A stretch of DNA of 64,000 bases from Pseudoneurospora amorphoporcata (GCA_033297205.1 MU859128.1:1-64000); one strand, 5' to 3'; shown: positions 13,165 through 25,468, numbered from the stretch's first letter. Made by a program: numbers and translations. The notes: generated from the letters alone by a model not told the origin.

Positions 13165-15193
13165 CTACCTCAACCCAGCCATCCAATCCCTTCCCCTCCA
13201 CGCCGTCGTATCAACTTTCCACTTCCCAACAAAAAACCTCTTCATCCCCTCCCCACAAGCATTGTACTTAACAACGCTCCGCGGGTTCTCCTCCAAGTGA
13301 TCCATGACCCTAGCCATCTCCTCCTCGCTCAGCCCCCCCTCCGCTCCCACCGCAAACGTCCTCTGTATATCAGCCACAGCAGCGGAAAGAGCTGATTGGT
13401 CCCCTGGGAGGTTGGAACCAAAACCAGGCAAGTTATTTCCAACAGCGCTTCCAGTTCTACCTCCAGATCCACCTCCAGGAGAACCAAGCCACCCACTCCT
13501 CCCCACCGCGTCAACCACAACGTCGCCCACCTTCCTTAGTACATCCCTAGCCGTCTCCTCCGCAACCTCGTTTTTCAGTTCCTCTTTAACCTGCTCAATG
13601 GCATCATTCCGTATATCCTCCTTCCACTCCCTCCCCAAATCCCTCCCCAGATCCTCCAGCTGCCCCGTAATTTCCGCCCGAACCTGTTCTGGGAACTCGA
13701 GATGGGCCCAGTCTTCCAGCCTTGAACAGGCGACGTCTAACTGGCCGTCGACGGCCTCGTCGATGCGGTTGCGTATGCCGGAGGCTTCCGAGGTGTTGTA
13801 TCGGCAGTTTTGGTGGCATGCTTCGGTGTTGTGGGAAGTGGAATGGCGGGAACGGGGAGAGTGGTGAGAGCGGGACCTGTGACTGCGACTGTGACTGAGA
13901 CGGAGGCGGGACCTCTGGGAGGCGGAGGCGGAGGCTTCTTCAAGGTGTCGGACTCGCTTTTCCAGAGCGGCGTTGCGGGCGACGAGTTGGTTGATCATGG
14001 AGGAGAGCTTTTGGGGGTCAACGGTTGATGAGGCTTCGACTTCGATTGTGTCGAGGGCGGTGTTGGTGGAGAAGGGTGGTGGGGGGGAGGGAGCCCGAGG
14101 TGAGGCAGCCCGAGATGAGGCGAGGTTTTCAGAGGGTGTTGTTGCGGTGAGGCGTGAGCGTTTGCTGTTGTGATCTGTGGAGGAGTAAGGTTGTTAGCGG
14201 ATGACTTGACTACCTAGGTGTTATGAAGGTGGTGCGGTGCCTTGATCTAGGAGGAACGTACCTGATGGGGTGAAGGGTTGTGTTGACTCTTGACTTTGGG
14301 GTGCATTCATCTCTGTTTGATCGTTGCTTGGACCTGGTAGTGCGCGTTCATCTTCGCGATTGATGTAGCGAGGCAACCATGCGCTTGGGCTTGGGCTTGA
14401 GCTTGCCGCTCGTTTGCGCGTCTGGGTTGGAGTTGATACTTGGGCAGCATCTTGAAGCTCGCCAGAAGTGGTGGCATGCGTAGGACTGCCAGGTTGCGCC
14501 TCCTGCTGCACCGCGGAGGAATGTGCTGGTTCCTCGCTTGCCGTAGTTGTCGGATTGACAACCTGGCCGCCATCTCCTCTATAGAGCCTTAGAAGAGATG
14601 CGCGTTTCTCGTTCGTTTCTAGTCGACTGCGGGAGAAGATTGATGGGAGCAAGGCCAACTGTTCTCGAGCCTCGCCCACAAGGGAGAGCGCATCAAAGTA
14701 GATGGAAAGGTCTTTGACTGTGGCAAGAGACTGTAGACCATCCATGTAGACTGAAAATCCCCCTTTTGGCTCTAAAGGCTGGTTTTTGGGCGCAACAAGA
14801 GTAGGTGGCTTTATCAAGATGAAACGCAGACGAATGAACCTGTTCATGGGGGCAGACGGTGCTTCACCATGTTCCGGCAAAGCAGGAACCGTGGGCGAAG
14901 GCGTGTATGCAAACTCAACAGACTGTATATTTTCGGGGTAGATGAATAGAAAAATGGAGGTACCGGTGGAAGGGCCGGTTTTGAGGACGCATTGGCCGCG
15001 GAGCGTGATGAGAGCTGTTCGTTGCTCGGTGTCGATGTGCAACTCGGCGTCAAGATTTGGTATATGCCGAGCGACCCCTTCAACTACCCAAGCAGCTTGA
15101 ACGGTCCGAGAGGGTAAATCAAGCCGGTAACTTGCAGCATGGTCGTCCGTATCCGAGGCGGTTGATACGTCGTCGCCGTAGTACCCGTCGACA
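13165..15193 (-). CDS. Uncharacterised coiled-coil protein; 5' exon not resolved
   Basis: Two exons are well supported: 15193-14262 and 14174-13165, joined by GTACGT at 14261 and ctccacag before 14174; the join reads TPSDHNSKRSRLT in frame. I do not recognise the family. The first visible exon holds a folded-looking domain (RTVQAAWVVEGVARHIPNL, FLFIYPENIQSVEFAYT, IRLRFILIKPPT, DLSIYFDALSLVGEAREQL) followed by a disordered stretch with KRAASSSPSPS and, across the junction, KRSR, either of which could serve as nuclear-localisation sequence. The second exon has a leucine-heptad segment (INQLVARNAALEKRVRHLEE), a charged helical region, a Gly-rich linker and a conserved-looking C-terminus (EGMKRFFVGKWKVDTTAW). 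The frame runs on to 15297 but has no ATG there; a strong acceptor ccatttag at 15194-15201 (reverse strand) suggests an upstream exon. Chromatin or transcription function is only a guess. Confidence 0.65.
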
Positions 15194-15269
15194 CTAAATG
15201 GTAGGATTGTCACTAATACAGACCTTAAAACGACCGTTTGGCAGTGCAGTGCAGTGTGAACAAACGGAC

Positions 15270-15340
15270 GACCGGCCCCTCTCTCGTGAAGATGCAACTG
15301 TCGGTCTAGTTGACTAGACCGGGAGACAAGAACTACGGCT
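15270..15340. repeat. Diverged third copy of the start of the 293 bp unit
   Basis: The stretch with ctctcgtgaagatgcaactg, followed by cgggagacaagaac, aligns with the first ~65 bases of the two full copies but is more diverged. The unit was therefore probably present more than twice, or expanded stepwise. Confidence 0.65.
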
Positions 15341-15400
15341 TCTCAGCCATAGATCACATCACCTCGCGTTGCAGCAACTGGATCAAGTCGGACCGGTCAG

Positions 15401-15990
15401 GGACGGCCTGCCGCTCTCGCGTGAAGATACAACTTGTCGGCTAGGTTTGCTGTGGACGGGAGGCAAGACAGCGACAATAGTCACTGCCCGCCGCCCTGCC
15501 GAAGTAGCCCCAGTCCTTTCAACAGGTAGCAGTACCTGATGAGTAGGAGTTGGCAAGTTTTTACGGCTCTTGACCCACAGCTTACGTAGCCTCGAATTGT
15601 ATCGACTGGAAAGAGACGGAACTGGCCATACATCCCGACCCGAAGGATGTACAGCGCCAGGTACCGCGGCGAATCGGGGAGACGGGCAAAAGGGGACGGC
15701 CTGCCGCTCTCGCGTGAAGATGCAACTTGTCGGCTTGGTTCGCTATAAACGGGAGGCAAGACAGCAGCGACAATAGTCTCTGCCCGCCGCCCTGCCAAAG
15801 AAGCCCCAGTCCTTTCAACAGGTTGTGCACCACCTGATGAGTAGGAGTTGGCAAGTTTTTACGGCTCTTTGACCCATAGCTCACGCGGCTTCGAGTTACA
15901 TCGACTGGAAAGAGACGGAACTGGCCATACATCCCGAAGGATGCACAGCACCAGGTACCGCGGCGAATCGGGGAGACGGGCAAGAGGCAA
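15401..15990. repeat. Tandem duplication, unit about 293 bp (two copies)
   Basis: Copy A is about 15401-15693 and copy B about 15694-15990. Both begin ggacggcctgccgctctcgc and end near gaatcggggagacgggcaa. By eye they agree at roughly nine positions in ten, with small indels (for example an extra gacc near 15638 in A and extra bases near 15765 in B). The duplication lies directly upstream of the visible 5' end of the coiled-coil gene. Confidence 0.9.
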
Positions 15991-18900
15991 AGAAGGGAAG
16001 GGAAGGGGGCGGCGAGGACAGGATTGATATGAACGGAACCTAGTATCGGCCATGATCGTCTTGTGTGCGCGCTGCAAGTCAATCAACCATGGGGCTAGTT
16101 GCCTCTTGGTGTTGCTTGTTCGCCGGCGAGAAGAGACACCCCAGCGGACGGAGGGATGCACCAGCGCGAGGCTGCGATGGTGGCATCACTCCGCGGCCAT
16201 CAGGTTACTGACCGTGAGGAGGAGGACAGCGGCTGTGTTGGTGATAATCGCGCATCGGCATCGTTACCATCGTCGCTCAATTGACGCGGTAGTCGCGGTG
16301 TGTGGGACGCCGGGTCGGCCATGGCGGTGGAGAGTCGGACGTCGGAGGCGGAGGACTACAAGGTGGTGGTTGGGACAACAAAGAGTTCAATTCATGGTTC
16401 ATGCATTCATCAAAAGTGGGTTAAAGACGAGAAGAAAGCCGAGAGGTAATATACAAGGGTGCCTTGCAACCAGGTAATGTTCCAGTTTTGTAGCCCCAAG
16501 AGCCCAAAAGTCACATGACTCTCAAAGTGGGCCACAGCCGTCTTGTACCACAAGGGGATTGGTACGTACCGGGTGGTTGAGGCCTGAGGCCACAAGGCAT
16601 CTTTCTAGTGTTATGTGTGTTACATGTGTACATGTGGATCCTTCTGGCTTCCTTGATCCATTCTCCTGCTTCCTTTCTGGCGCCGAGAAGCCAAGGCCAC
16701 GGCCCGGCGGTGTGAACCGGAATGCGGGTCAGTATATCCGTGTGACAAGTGATGATGGCGAGACGACGTCAAAAGCGGAGGCGGGAATGAACCGACGTGG
16801 AGAAGCTCGGCTTTGTTCGCACCACGAAATGAACACCAGTGCACGTGACAGATGGTAACGCGGAATCTTTTGATTGGTTCCTAGAGAATAATTGTGGATG
16901 TGGCTGGTCACACGGCTAACGCATACGCGACAAGTCGACAACAGACCAACGCGTCGGATGCCCTCGACGGCAATTAAAGAGTAAGTACATCACTCAGGAA
17001 GTTACGATTGTTGGAGTGCTGGGCCATTGCGGTAATTGCCGATCTGGTGGCTTCCACCTGGCTCACTTCAGTCACTTCCAGTTCGTGGTAGAGTCAAGTC
17101 AGGAGGCGCTTCGATCTCGAGCTGACGGACTTCCGAAGGGTCACAGCGTTTTTGTTATTGTTTTGCATTGTGAAAAGGAATTGATTGCGGTATGATTTGC
17201 GGACTGCTCCTACTATGAAAGGGAATCACATCGATGCAAGGTGCACATAGATGGAACTGCCACTGATGACATATCCAGTCAGAAACACCAACCTCCCAGA
17301 GTCCCGGTGAGTGTACCGCGCTTCTATCCTTTCTAGACCCAGACCCATACCTAAGGTACCTAGACAGTTTCATTTCCTTCACCCGGTCTAGGAAGGAGGA
17401 GAGGTACCATCACGCCTTGACTTGGGTCTTGGACAGGAGCGGGAGGCATGCGCAAGTCGCTGCCACAACGAGTCCACCAGAACAGGAAGTGTCCGAGATA
17501 AGGAAAGAAGCAAGTGGAAGTGCGATGGAGTTAACGGATCACGCACTTGTGCAGTGGGGTGAATATGATGGCAGGTCCGTCCATGGAGATCGGTACCGCA
17601 AGGGGCCATCGCCCCAATTATTAATTTCGATTAATACGGTAGGTAGTCTGCACCCGTTTCGCGGCCAGACGGGTATTTTAGTCGTAGCTTCCACTTTGAT
17701 GTTAACTTGTGCCTTCTGCCATTTCCCGCATGGGCGCGAATGGCCAAATCTCGAAAAACTTTTGAAGCAGGTCCCACCGACCGCACCCGGGCATGCATCA
17801 TGCATGACCGCCCTTCCCGCTCCTGCCCTGAGCAGACAGGCAACTTCAACAATCGCACCGGAGCAGAGCCTGACAAATCCACGAGCCAAGGGCATGACAG
17901 GAACTGCGAACAACCATAGGCCCCGCCGTACCTCATTTCGCTTTTATCTCTTTCTCAACCCATCGCTGCCCCCCAAGAGCGACCTCAACACGAACGCAGG
18001 TGAGTCTTCCTTCCCCAGAACCCGCGGCCACCACCCTTTTCGCCTCCCATGAGCCCCAAGTCACTGACCACTTATTGGAGTGAAGCAGTGACCTTTGTCC
18101 ATGTTCGCGGTCCCGTACACAGACAGTCCAGATTCTCGACAGGGACATGCCCAAATCCACTCCAAAGCAGTTGACCCGTTGACAACGACCGACCTTCGAG
18201 TATTCCCGTCCTCCATCGTCTGAACCAATACCGAAAATGAAGCGGCAACCCCTCGCGCGATGACCCAAGGGCAATTGCTATCTGGAAAAGTTTTCGATTG
18301 GCCTAGCTGTCGTGAAGCGTATCCTACAATCCGAACACCCACACTGGCAGGTCATGTGGCCCTGGTACCTAAGGTAGGTAGGTATTCCTCGGGAAAGGCC
18401 TGTATTTGTGTCCCCTTTGGAACGGTTGAGAGCGTGTTTCTTGAGATCCTTCAATGCTCAACGGTGACGGTATCCGGTATGGCGGGGACCGGGTCAGTTA
18501 GTTGCCTCCTTTGTTCCCTCTTGCTCAGCCGCATGTCCATGCCATTACCCGTTGTACTTTTCGTTCCTCGTTTGTTTTGTACACCTCACCTTGCACCATG
18601 ATGTGTGTGTTCCCGCTAGCTGAAGCTAGCTAGGCGAGAACTTGGGCCTGTCACGGTACTCACGGAACGCAAACATACTTGCACTATATCAACTGCACCA
18701 TCATCGGAGGATTGGTTGAGGCAACCAATAGAGCCAGGTTTGTATCCAATGTAGGAATTTGGGCAAATGCAAGTGCATTTTATTGGTTTCACGCTGCGTG
18801 ATGGCAATCAGTGCCAGCAGGTGCGGTTTTCAACCGATCATTGGTCACGAAGACTTTAGGGGCATTCAGGTTGTCTGGAGGAACATGACTCTACCTTCTG

Positions 18901-19030
18901 TCTTTAAGATGGCTGTCCTCCTTCGGTTCCAGGTTTCGTCTGGCTTCTTGGATGATGGAAATACTCTTTTTGATGGAACTCATTGCAATACTGCTCAACA
19001 CGGTCGCCAATTGACCGTTTTAGTCCGGAG
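15991..19030. other. Intergenic, no gene seen
   Basis: A 3.0 kb spacer between two divergently oriented genes, so it should hold both promoters. On the minus strand an ATG at about 16054 opens a short frame starting MADTRFRSYQS, which could be the missing first exon of the coiled-coil gene, but no convincing donor follows it. The rest has only short random frames. There is a ggtacctaaggtaggtaggt cluster at 18365-18384 and a gctagctgaagctagctagg imperfect inverted repeat near 18616-18635. Confidence 0.6.
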
Positions 19031-21888
19031 ATGGACTCAACAAGGGAGGGATTGCTTTCTCGTGGCCCTCAACATCGGCAACAGAACAGCTTGGGCTACT
19101 TCGAAGACGGTACTCCTATCCAGACTCCTCCACCTTTGTACTCCTCCAGCTTTCAAGACGATGCGCGCGACCGAGCATCAAACCAACAGCACAATTATCG
19201 TCCTGCTGGCCACCTTGGTGGTATCAACTTTGCCGGTTGGCAGCCATTATCATCAGTTCCAGATGGGGAAGATCAGGGCGACCAAGAACAGCAGGCAAAG
19301 GAAAATCCGTTTCGTGATCAGGACCCTTCTTTTGATGACCGGCCTGTCTACAACCTTGAGATTTCCAATAAGCCTGGATCATCATACACTCGCGAAAACG
19401 GCCCGGATGGTGTCTACGTTTCCAAACTCCGTCCATGGAGCTCTCGGTGGAATATGAAGCACTTACCGTGGAAGAGCTTGGTTCCTTTGGTGTTGTGTTT
19501 TACATGTGAGTCTCGAGTCCATTTACCACCTCTTACGGTTCCTACTCCACGTAGCAGCCTATGCTAGGTACATTGCCTAGGTCACCGTTCTACGCCCTTC
19601 AGATATGGTTCAAAGAGCCACAACTGACAGTCAGCAACTTGCCATACGAAAGCAATTGGTGCCTCTCTATACACAGCCTACCGAGCCGAAAATAGGCCCG
19701 TCAAAGACTGGTCCTTTCCAATCGTCGGCAATGTGCAGCCACCCACAATCCTGGCCTTCTTCTCCGCCATGACCAACTCGCTGATGCTGCTCGCTTTCAC
19801 CAACGCGTGGGTCACCATGTTCTGGCTGCAGGCAATGCAACCCGGCGGGGTACCAATCGCGGATCTGCACTATCATACGCAGGGAGCCATGGGGCTGGCT
19901 GGCGCTCTGTCGGCGTTGTTGAAGGGAAGGAGCATTGGGATTAGTCTTGGTGAGTTGTCTGCATATATCTACTGCCGTTCCCAGTTGATGTTAATGACCC
20001 GAGGCAAGTGTGCATTATGATCGCAGCCAGCAGCATCGCCCGCGGTCCCCTGATACAGAGAGCCGTATCCGTGCAAACGTATGAGTTCTCAGTCAACGGA
20101 ACGATAGATCTGCCGATAATGCGGAGCGTTACCGATGGTTGGGGTGGCAGATTCAACGAAAATTCGGGCAACGATATGGCTTCATTCGACGAAGGATTTT
20201 CCCAGGCTATCCGAGACTTCCAGGCAAAAGCCCCAATTCATATCCCCGGTCTGGGACAGCCTTGTGAGAACTGCTCGTTCACCGTCAATGTAAGTGCCTC
20301 TACCTACCTTGAACAGCATAACTACCTAGGCATGCCACCTCTTTTGTGAGATGCCTCTACCTATTAAGGAACGATTGAACTTGGTGTGCGCTACTTAGGC
20401 AGACCGGTACATGGGCTAACAATTAAATTGCCTGTATCCATTCAGGGGTTCGGCTTCGATGTCATGAATTGCACTGAGAAGACCACGCCCTACCATATTT
20501 TTGAGCGATGGAATATGGGTCCAGACTTCTTCAAGTTGGACAAAAATGCAACATTCTATGAAGTCTATATTTCTTTCCGGCTGGAGTATCCGTCTCAGCA
20601 TGGCAGCTACGATAAGTGGGATTGGCGCTATTCTATCATTCCAATGGGGATTGAGACCAGCATCTTGCGAAAGACCGACCCTGACTGCAAGGGCAATACT
20701 ACCACCCGGGTTTGTTTTCTCAGACCTTCGAGATTGAAGTACAAGCTGTTCATGGACAAGGGGAGCAATGTGACCTTTCAATCGTCTGACTGGAAAAGCG
20801 ATGTGGTTGTTGAGCACGTGTACGTGCCCCGTCCTTCAATCCCTACCAACTAACCTAGATCTATGATGTTACCTCCTCAACACGGGTTACTAAGATAAGT
20901 CCATCTCTTCGCTCTTTTTAGCACCCTTATTTACCCCTACCGCAACGAGACGAGCACTATCCTACCTCTCGGGCTCTTCGCCAAAAACCTATTCGAATCT
21001 CGGGCGATGCTTTACGAAGGCAGCGGAGATCATGACATGACGTATTCTGGTCTGGGCGGCTACCTCTACCACAGGGAACACGTCCCCGGAACCAGGCGAT
21101 GCTGGGGCACGTGGGATGACCCCTTCGACGATATCATGAATTCCTACCGTGACCTGGGCCTACGGCTATCGATCCGCGAAGCGATGGAAAAGAGGGAGGA
21201 GGCTGAGAATCTGAGAGCGATAGGAAACGTGACAGATGCAGATGCGTTAATGGAAAAGGTGATGCAGAAGAACGTGGAGTTTGTCAGCAACCAGGCAAGC
21301 CTGAGGTATGTGGTTGACAAGGGCAAGCTCTGGTTGGGGCTAGGTGTAAGCTTCATAGGCCCGCTGGCAACGCTGATTCTGTTGTTGTGGCAGTGGTGGG
21401 GAAGAGCGATGTTTATGGGCTCGCCAGGGTTGGGAAGGACATTCTCGATGAGTCCGTTGGAGATTGCCAATGCGTTTTTCGGTGATGGTGGCGGCGGCGT
21501 TCCCGTTGCGAGGAGGACCACCATGTCGACATCGTACCCGCCGGGAAGTGGAAGCGAGAGCACCAGCAAAGCGGACAGCTCCTTGACAGCTGTTGAGATG
21601 GAGGTGGACCAGGGCGATTACCAGAACCTGAACCAGCAGCAACACACTCACACCCTGGCCCCCATCTTGAAGGGCTGCAGCAGCAACTCCTCGGCGAGCC
21701 AGATTGTAAAACATATCCGACGAAGGACCATAGCGATGAACGGAAACGGAGGCCTCGTCAGGAACAAGGAGCCGAGGGTACAATACGGAGTGGAAGAGAG
21801 CTCGGGACGGCTCGCTTTTGTTATCATCGAGAGAGGGGAAGATGGAGAGACGGCCGTTAGGCGACCGAGAAGCAAGGAGATGTTGTAG
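19031..21888 (+). CDS. Fungal multi-pass membrane glycoprotein of unknown function
   Basis: Predicted 791 residues from five exons: 19031-19505, 19653-19949, 20027-20289, 20446-20819, 20922-21888. Donors are GTGAGT, GTGAGT, GTAAGT and GTACGT, and all joins keep frame. Acceptor 1 is ambiguous: cgaaag (exon from 19653) or acacag (from 19677) are both in phase and differ by 8 residues; the first gives a full-length TM helix, so I use it. A ~148-residue hydrophilic N-terminus precedes TM1 (SLVPLVLCFTSIGASLY). More hydrophobic segments follow (LAFFSAMTNSLMLLAF, GAMGLAGALSALL), then a long presumably extracytoplasmic domain with several Asn-X-Ser/Thr sites and paired cysteines (CENC, NCTEKT). A final TM (LGLGVSFIGPLATLILLLW, about residues 605-628) precedes a low-complexity cytosolic tail. 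The ARGPLIQRA motif after the second block recurs, as I remember it, in an unnamed fungal family. Function unknown. Confidence 0.82.
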
Positions 21889-23025
21889 GGGACCTGTGGG
21901 CACTCTGATGTTGAGAAAGTCAGTGTTGAATACGCCAATCACCATTTCAAATTATTTATATGGATGCGCATGTGTCAGATATGCTTCTTATGACTGACGC
22001 CTCTCCATATTCGAATGACAAAAGCAATTCCCGCCATGACAACAGCAATCTAGGTATCTACGCTAGAGGTAGTAAAGTTGGCCTCCAATTGATTCCCGTC
22101 TCGGGGTGGGTGATTCAGGCCCGGGTTCCCGTCTCGGGGTGGGTGATTCAGGCCCGGGTTCCCGGAACGCTCCGTCCTTTCCTTGGATTCGTGGAATATC
22201 TTCGCAAGCTCAATTGCGCTGTTCTGTACGTTGGGTGCTGGGCGCATTCGTCCACGTCCAGCAGTGGCGTTCCTACAAATTTGAATTTGTGCGGACTTCT
22301 TTCCTTTTTTCACCTCGACCTTGCCACTTCCACTTTCTTCTCGCCTACTCTACCTCCTTACTCCTTCCCACGCTACTACCGCGAATTCATCGCATCTGGT
22401 GGGTGACTACATGTAGTGGACTGATTGCAATTGCTTGGGCTAGCACTCGCTGCCGGCGAACGGCACATTCTTCTGCCACCACGGGCCGCCTTCACACACT
22501 GTTATGTCGTAACTTCCTCTCCAATTTGCGCCTTCGGTACCGAGTGCCTCTCTCCTTCCAATTCAACCATTCACACAGGCAACAACATGAGGGGAAGGTC
22601 CATGGTGTCTTCCTCTCCAGATCAGCCAGGAACTCGGGGGCAAAGGAATCAAGTTAAAAGCTCACTCCCCCCGCCAATTATCCGTTCAACTTCCTCTTCC
22701 TATCATCCGTTCAACTTCCTCCTCCTATCAACCTGGAACCACGGGCACTCATTATCAAACATCAATCGCTTGCATCATCTTCTGTTTCATTTTGGACGCA
22801 ATACGCCTCATCTCGCTCCAGACATCACCTCTCGAGAGTATCATCTATCATCACTGTATCCATCTTGTCCTGACCTCACCCCGATCACTCTGCCGAGTTC
22901 CGTCCTCACATCCCAAGCCGTCAACCAGCTTCGACCTTGCCCAGGGCGCCGACACTCGGTTCGCTTCACTCATCTTCCTCATTCACAACCATCATCAGAC
23001 ACAGGAGTCACAACCATTTTCCACA
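21889..23025. other. Intergenic, no gene seen
   Basis: Pyrimidine-rich spacer, notably CT/TC-rich from about 22300 to 22960, consistent with promoter DNA for something transcribed on the + strand. It contains a perfect 33 bp tandem duplication. Longer open frames here are biased by the pyrimidine richness and resemble no protein I know. Confidence 0.6.
22093..22158. repeat. Perfect 33 bp tandem duplication
   Basis: The unit beginning ttcccgtctcggggtgggtg is present at 22093-22125 and again at 22126-22158 with no mismatch, followed by a few bases of a third start. An identical pair suggests a recent event. Confidence 0.9.
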
Positions 23026-23274
23026 ATGTTTGGCTATACCTCGGACGCTATGGCAAGAGCAGCTTTGCGCTTAGGGCTGTCTCTGCTAGTAGCAGCCGTC
23101 TTATGGCAGCTGCTCAGAGGAGACGGACCCGTTTTTCCCCATGTAAGTTGATTCCTCATTGCTCCCCATGTTGCAAATTGTGTTGAAGTTCTATGCTAAC
23201 CGAGAATCCAGCCAACTCCCCCACCGGCCCCTCCCAGTTCTCCCGGCGGCGGAACCGCGCCAATCCGTCGATGA
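23026..23274 (+). CDS. Candidate small spliced gene, 59-residue single-TM protein
   Basis: An ATG in good context (ccacaATG) at 23026 opens a 39-codon exon to 23142. It is followed by a GTAAGT donor at 23143, a tgctaac branch site (23194-23200) and an atccag acceptor ending at 23211, the best intron signals in this part of the window. Exon 2 (23212-23274) adds 20 codons and ends in TGA. The product has one likely membrane helix (ALRLGLSLLVAAVLWQLL) and a Pro-rich tail. A pyrimidine-rich leader precedes it. Against it: the product is short, I recognise no family, and the acceptor region also reads open in another frame (QSVDDLEQGSDREDAPEP), so the true frame or exon structure may differ. Protein fragments in shifting frames to about 23590 could be further exons or decay. 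Confidence 0.35.
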
Positions 23275-23586
23275 CCTAGAGCAAGGCAGTGATCGGGAGG
23301 ATGCTCCGGAACCGGCCGAAGGAGAAGGACGTATACTCGCTTAGTGGGAAGAGTTCATCACTCCGGCGTATGTCAAGCTCATTCCCAAGTTGGAGAAGTT
23401 CTGCTAACAGTTGCTTCCTTTACGTGGGTAGAGAGAGACATAGAATTCGGCAAGTCATAGAGGCGACACATGGAAGACATAATGAAAGGCTACGCCTGGA
23501 TTGCAAAGCAGTAACTGGACGCCCGTCGACCGGCCGGAGATCGACCTCCTCGATGTCTACGGCGCCGTCCTTCTCCCCATTCAGCG

Positions 23587-23610
23587 TTTTTTTTTTTTTT
23601 TTTTTTTTTT
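23587..23610. repeat. Poly-T tract (24 T)
   Basis: Uninterrupted T run in the spacer after the candidate small gene. Confidence 0.9.
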
Positions 23611-25468
23611 CCTTGGATTTTCTTTTCATGCTTTGGGATTCTGCGAACTGTGTTTATGATCTGGGACAGCGAAATGAGACGGAGACATGGATTCGCAGTC
23701 GGCTCTGACGAATAAATCGGGCACTTTCTTGTCGCTGCTATCATACCTTAAGGCCTGCTCGGGTCCGCGTTAGGGATTTTAGGAAATAAACGTGTTAACG
23801 TGCAGGGTCCGCAGCTGCAATCTTGCAACATTAAGGCAGCGTTAAGGTAGGCCAAAACTTTGGCTTCAAGATGGAAAGAGGTGCTTAACAAGACTGCTCG
23901 GAGGGACAATAAAGACGGGTTGCCGCTTTATCAACGACTCATCTACCTACCTAGCACAAAAGTTAAGCAACTCATAGCCTCACAAGAAGCAAATGACGCA
24001 TACTAGACGTTCGTGGTAGTAGCTCCACCTAATCAGACATATATGTACATAGTATGTCCACACCGGTGCATTTTATGACCGCAGCTCTTCGATTACCGGT
24101 GTTGATACAAACATGCAGCCAAGAACTTCCTTTTCCAGGAAATACTACAACATTTGAGGTTTCCAAGGAACACGATCTTGCATTCTCGCGCACGAAACCA
24201 CAAGATTTATCTCCCGAATCTCTGTCAATCTCTGGATATACTGATACATCGTCTTCCGTACCTGCGGGCACCGATACCAAAGGGATCAATCATGAGACAG
24301 GAGACTGGACGAATGCTTGCCGGTCAAGTGTCATTTTGACCGAAAGTGAGCACGTGCCGGTGACGATCATAAGCTGTGGTGGCTTCCTTCTTCAACCCCC
24401 GTTGCTCATTGCATCCAGTCACTTGGCCATCATTGCCGTTCCTTCCACTTCACGTTCTGTGACGTGCCGGATTGTGTCCGCACGGTCCCGGGACTGAGAG
24501 AGGTTCTGCTTCAGTTAGGCTGGTCTTCCCGGCTGGAATGGAAGTGGCGCGGAAGGACTGCGTCGGTTTCCATTATATATGCCAGCAGTGGTCAGCGAAG
24601 GTTGAGGAATTCGATGAAAACCCGCAGATATTTATAGTAATGGTAGGTGATGGCTGATGAGATCTCTATCGATGGCTATCACCGTTATCAGGCTTGAGTT
24701 GTGGTTGAGGGCGTCGAGTGTCCGATTTGATGCAGGAGGAGATAACATGCGTAAGTGCCCCGACTGCTTGCTATATTGAAGATAGGAGGCTCTGCTTGCC
24801 TATCCACGCGGAGTTGCGCTCGGAAATTATCGCTCATCAGCTTCATGTTACATGTTTCCTTACCTCTACCTACCTAGGTACCTTATAGGAATACTTGTCT
24901 CATCCTCGGACTGGAATCATGTACGCTTTCATGGAGTCCCAACCTACCTCTACAATAAACGATCCAATATATTCTCACCTCTAGAACTAGTGACTGCCGG
25001 GTCGGGTACCTTGCCCGATTACTGGAGTACCGTGGTCTGAGCATCTCATACCTGCCTCTAGAAGGAAAATCATCAAGCGGAGACATTGAGACACCAGTGG
25101 CAGGGACTCGAGCATTCATGCTCACTTGGCCAATGGTTCGAAACAAGTAGAGGTACCGAGGTCCATGAGGTAGTCAACTATCGCCAACTTTTTACCCTAA
25201 CTCATTGAATGCGTAGTGGGAAAAGCTGAGATGTGCCAACAGAGCCCCGCGAATTTGTCTTCATGATGGCTGTGCGGTCGTCTGGTGTTCTTCATCATTG
25301 AGGCCACCAGCCTAGGTAAGGTATCTTACCAGACCTCGACATAGCGATGCCAATATGAATACACCGATGGATGCTGACATGGACATTACCAACATAAACG
25401 CCACACATAATTGACGAGCGATAAACTGAACCGACAGAGGTACGAATGGTAGAGGTAATAACTGAGAC

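Noticed and set aside
17417..18052. 211-codon + strand open frame
   Set aside because: Lies in the divergent promoter interval, has no family resemblance, and competing frames are open on the other strand.
22425..23186. 253-codon + strand open frame
   Set aside because: Driven by pyrimidine-rich DNA, Ser/His/Pro-rich, with no recognisable domain. It overlaps the better-supported small spliced candidate in another frame.
24054..24497. 147-codon + strand open frame with a true ATG
   Set aside because: No recognisable domain, ordinary composition and no splice or promoter context. Cannot be told from chance in an 11 kb spacer.
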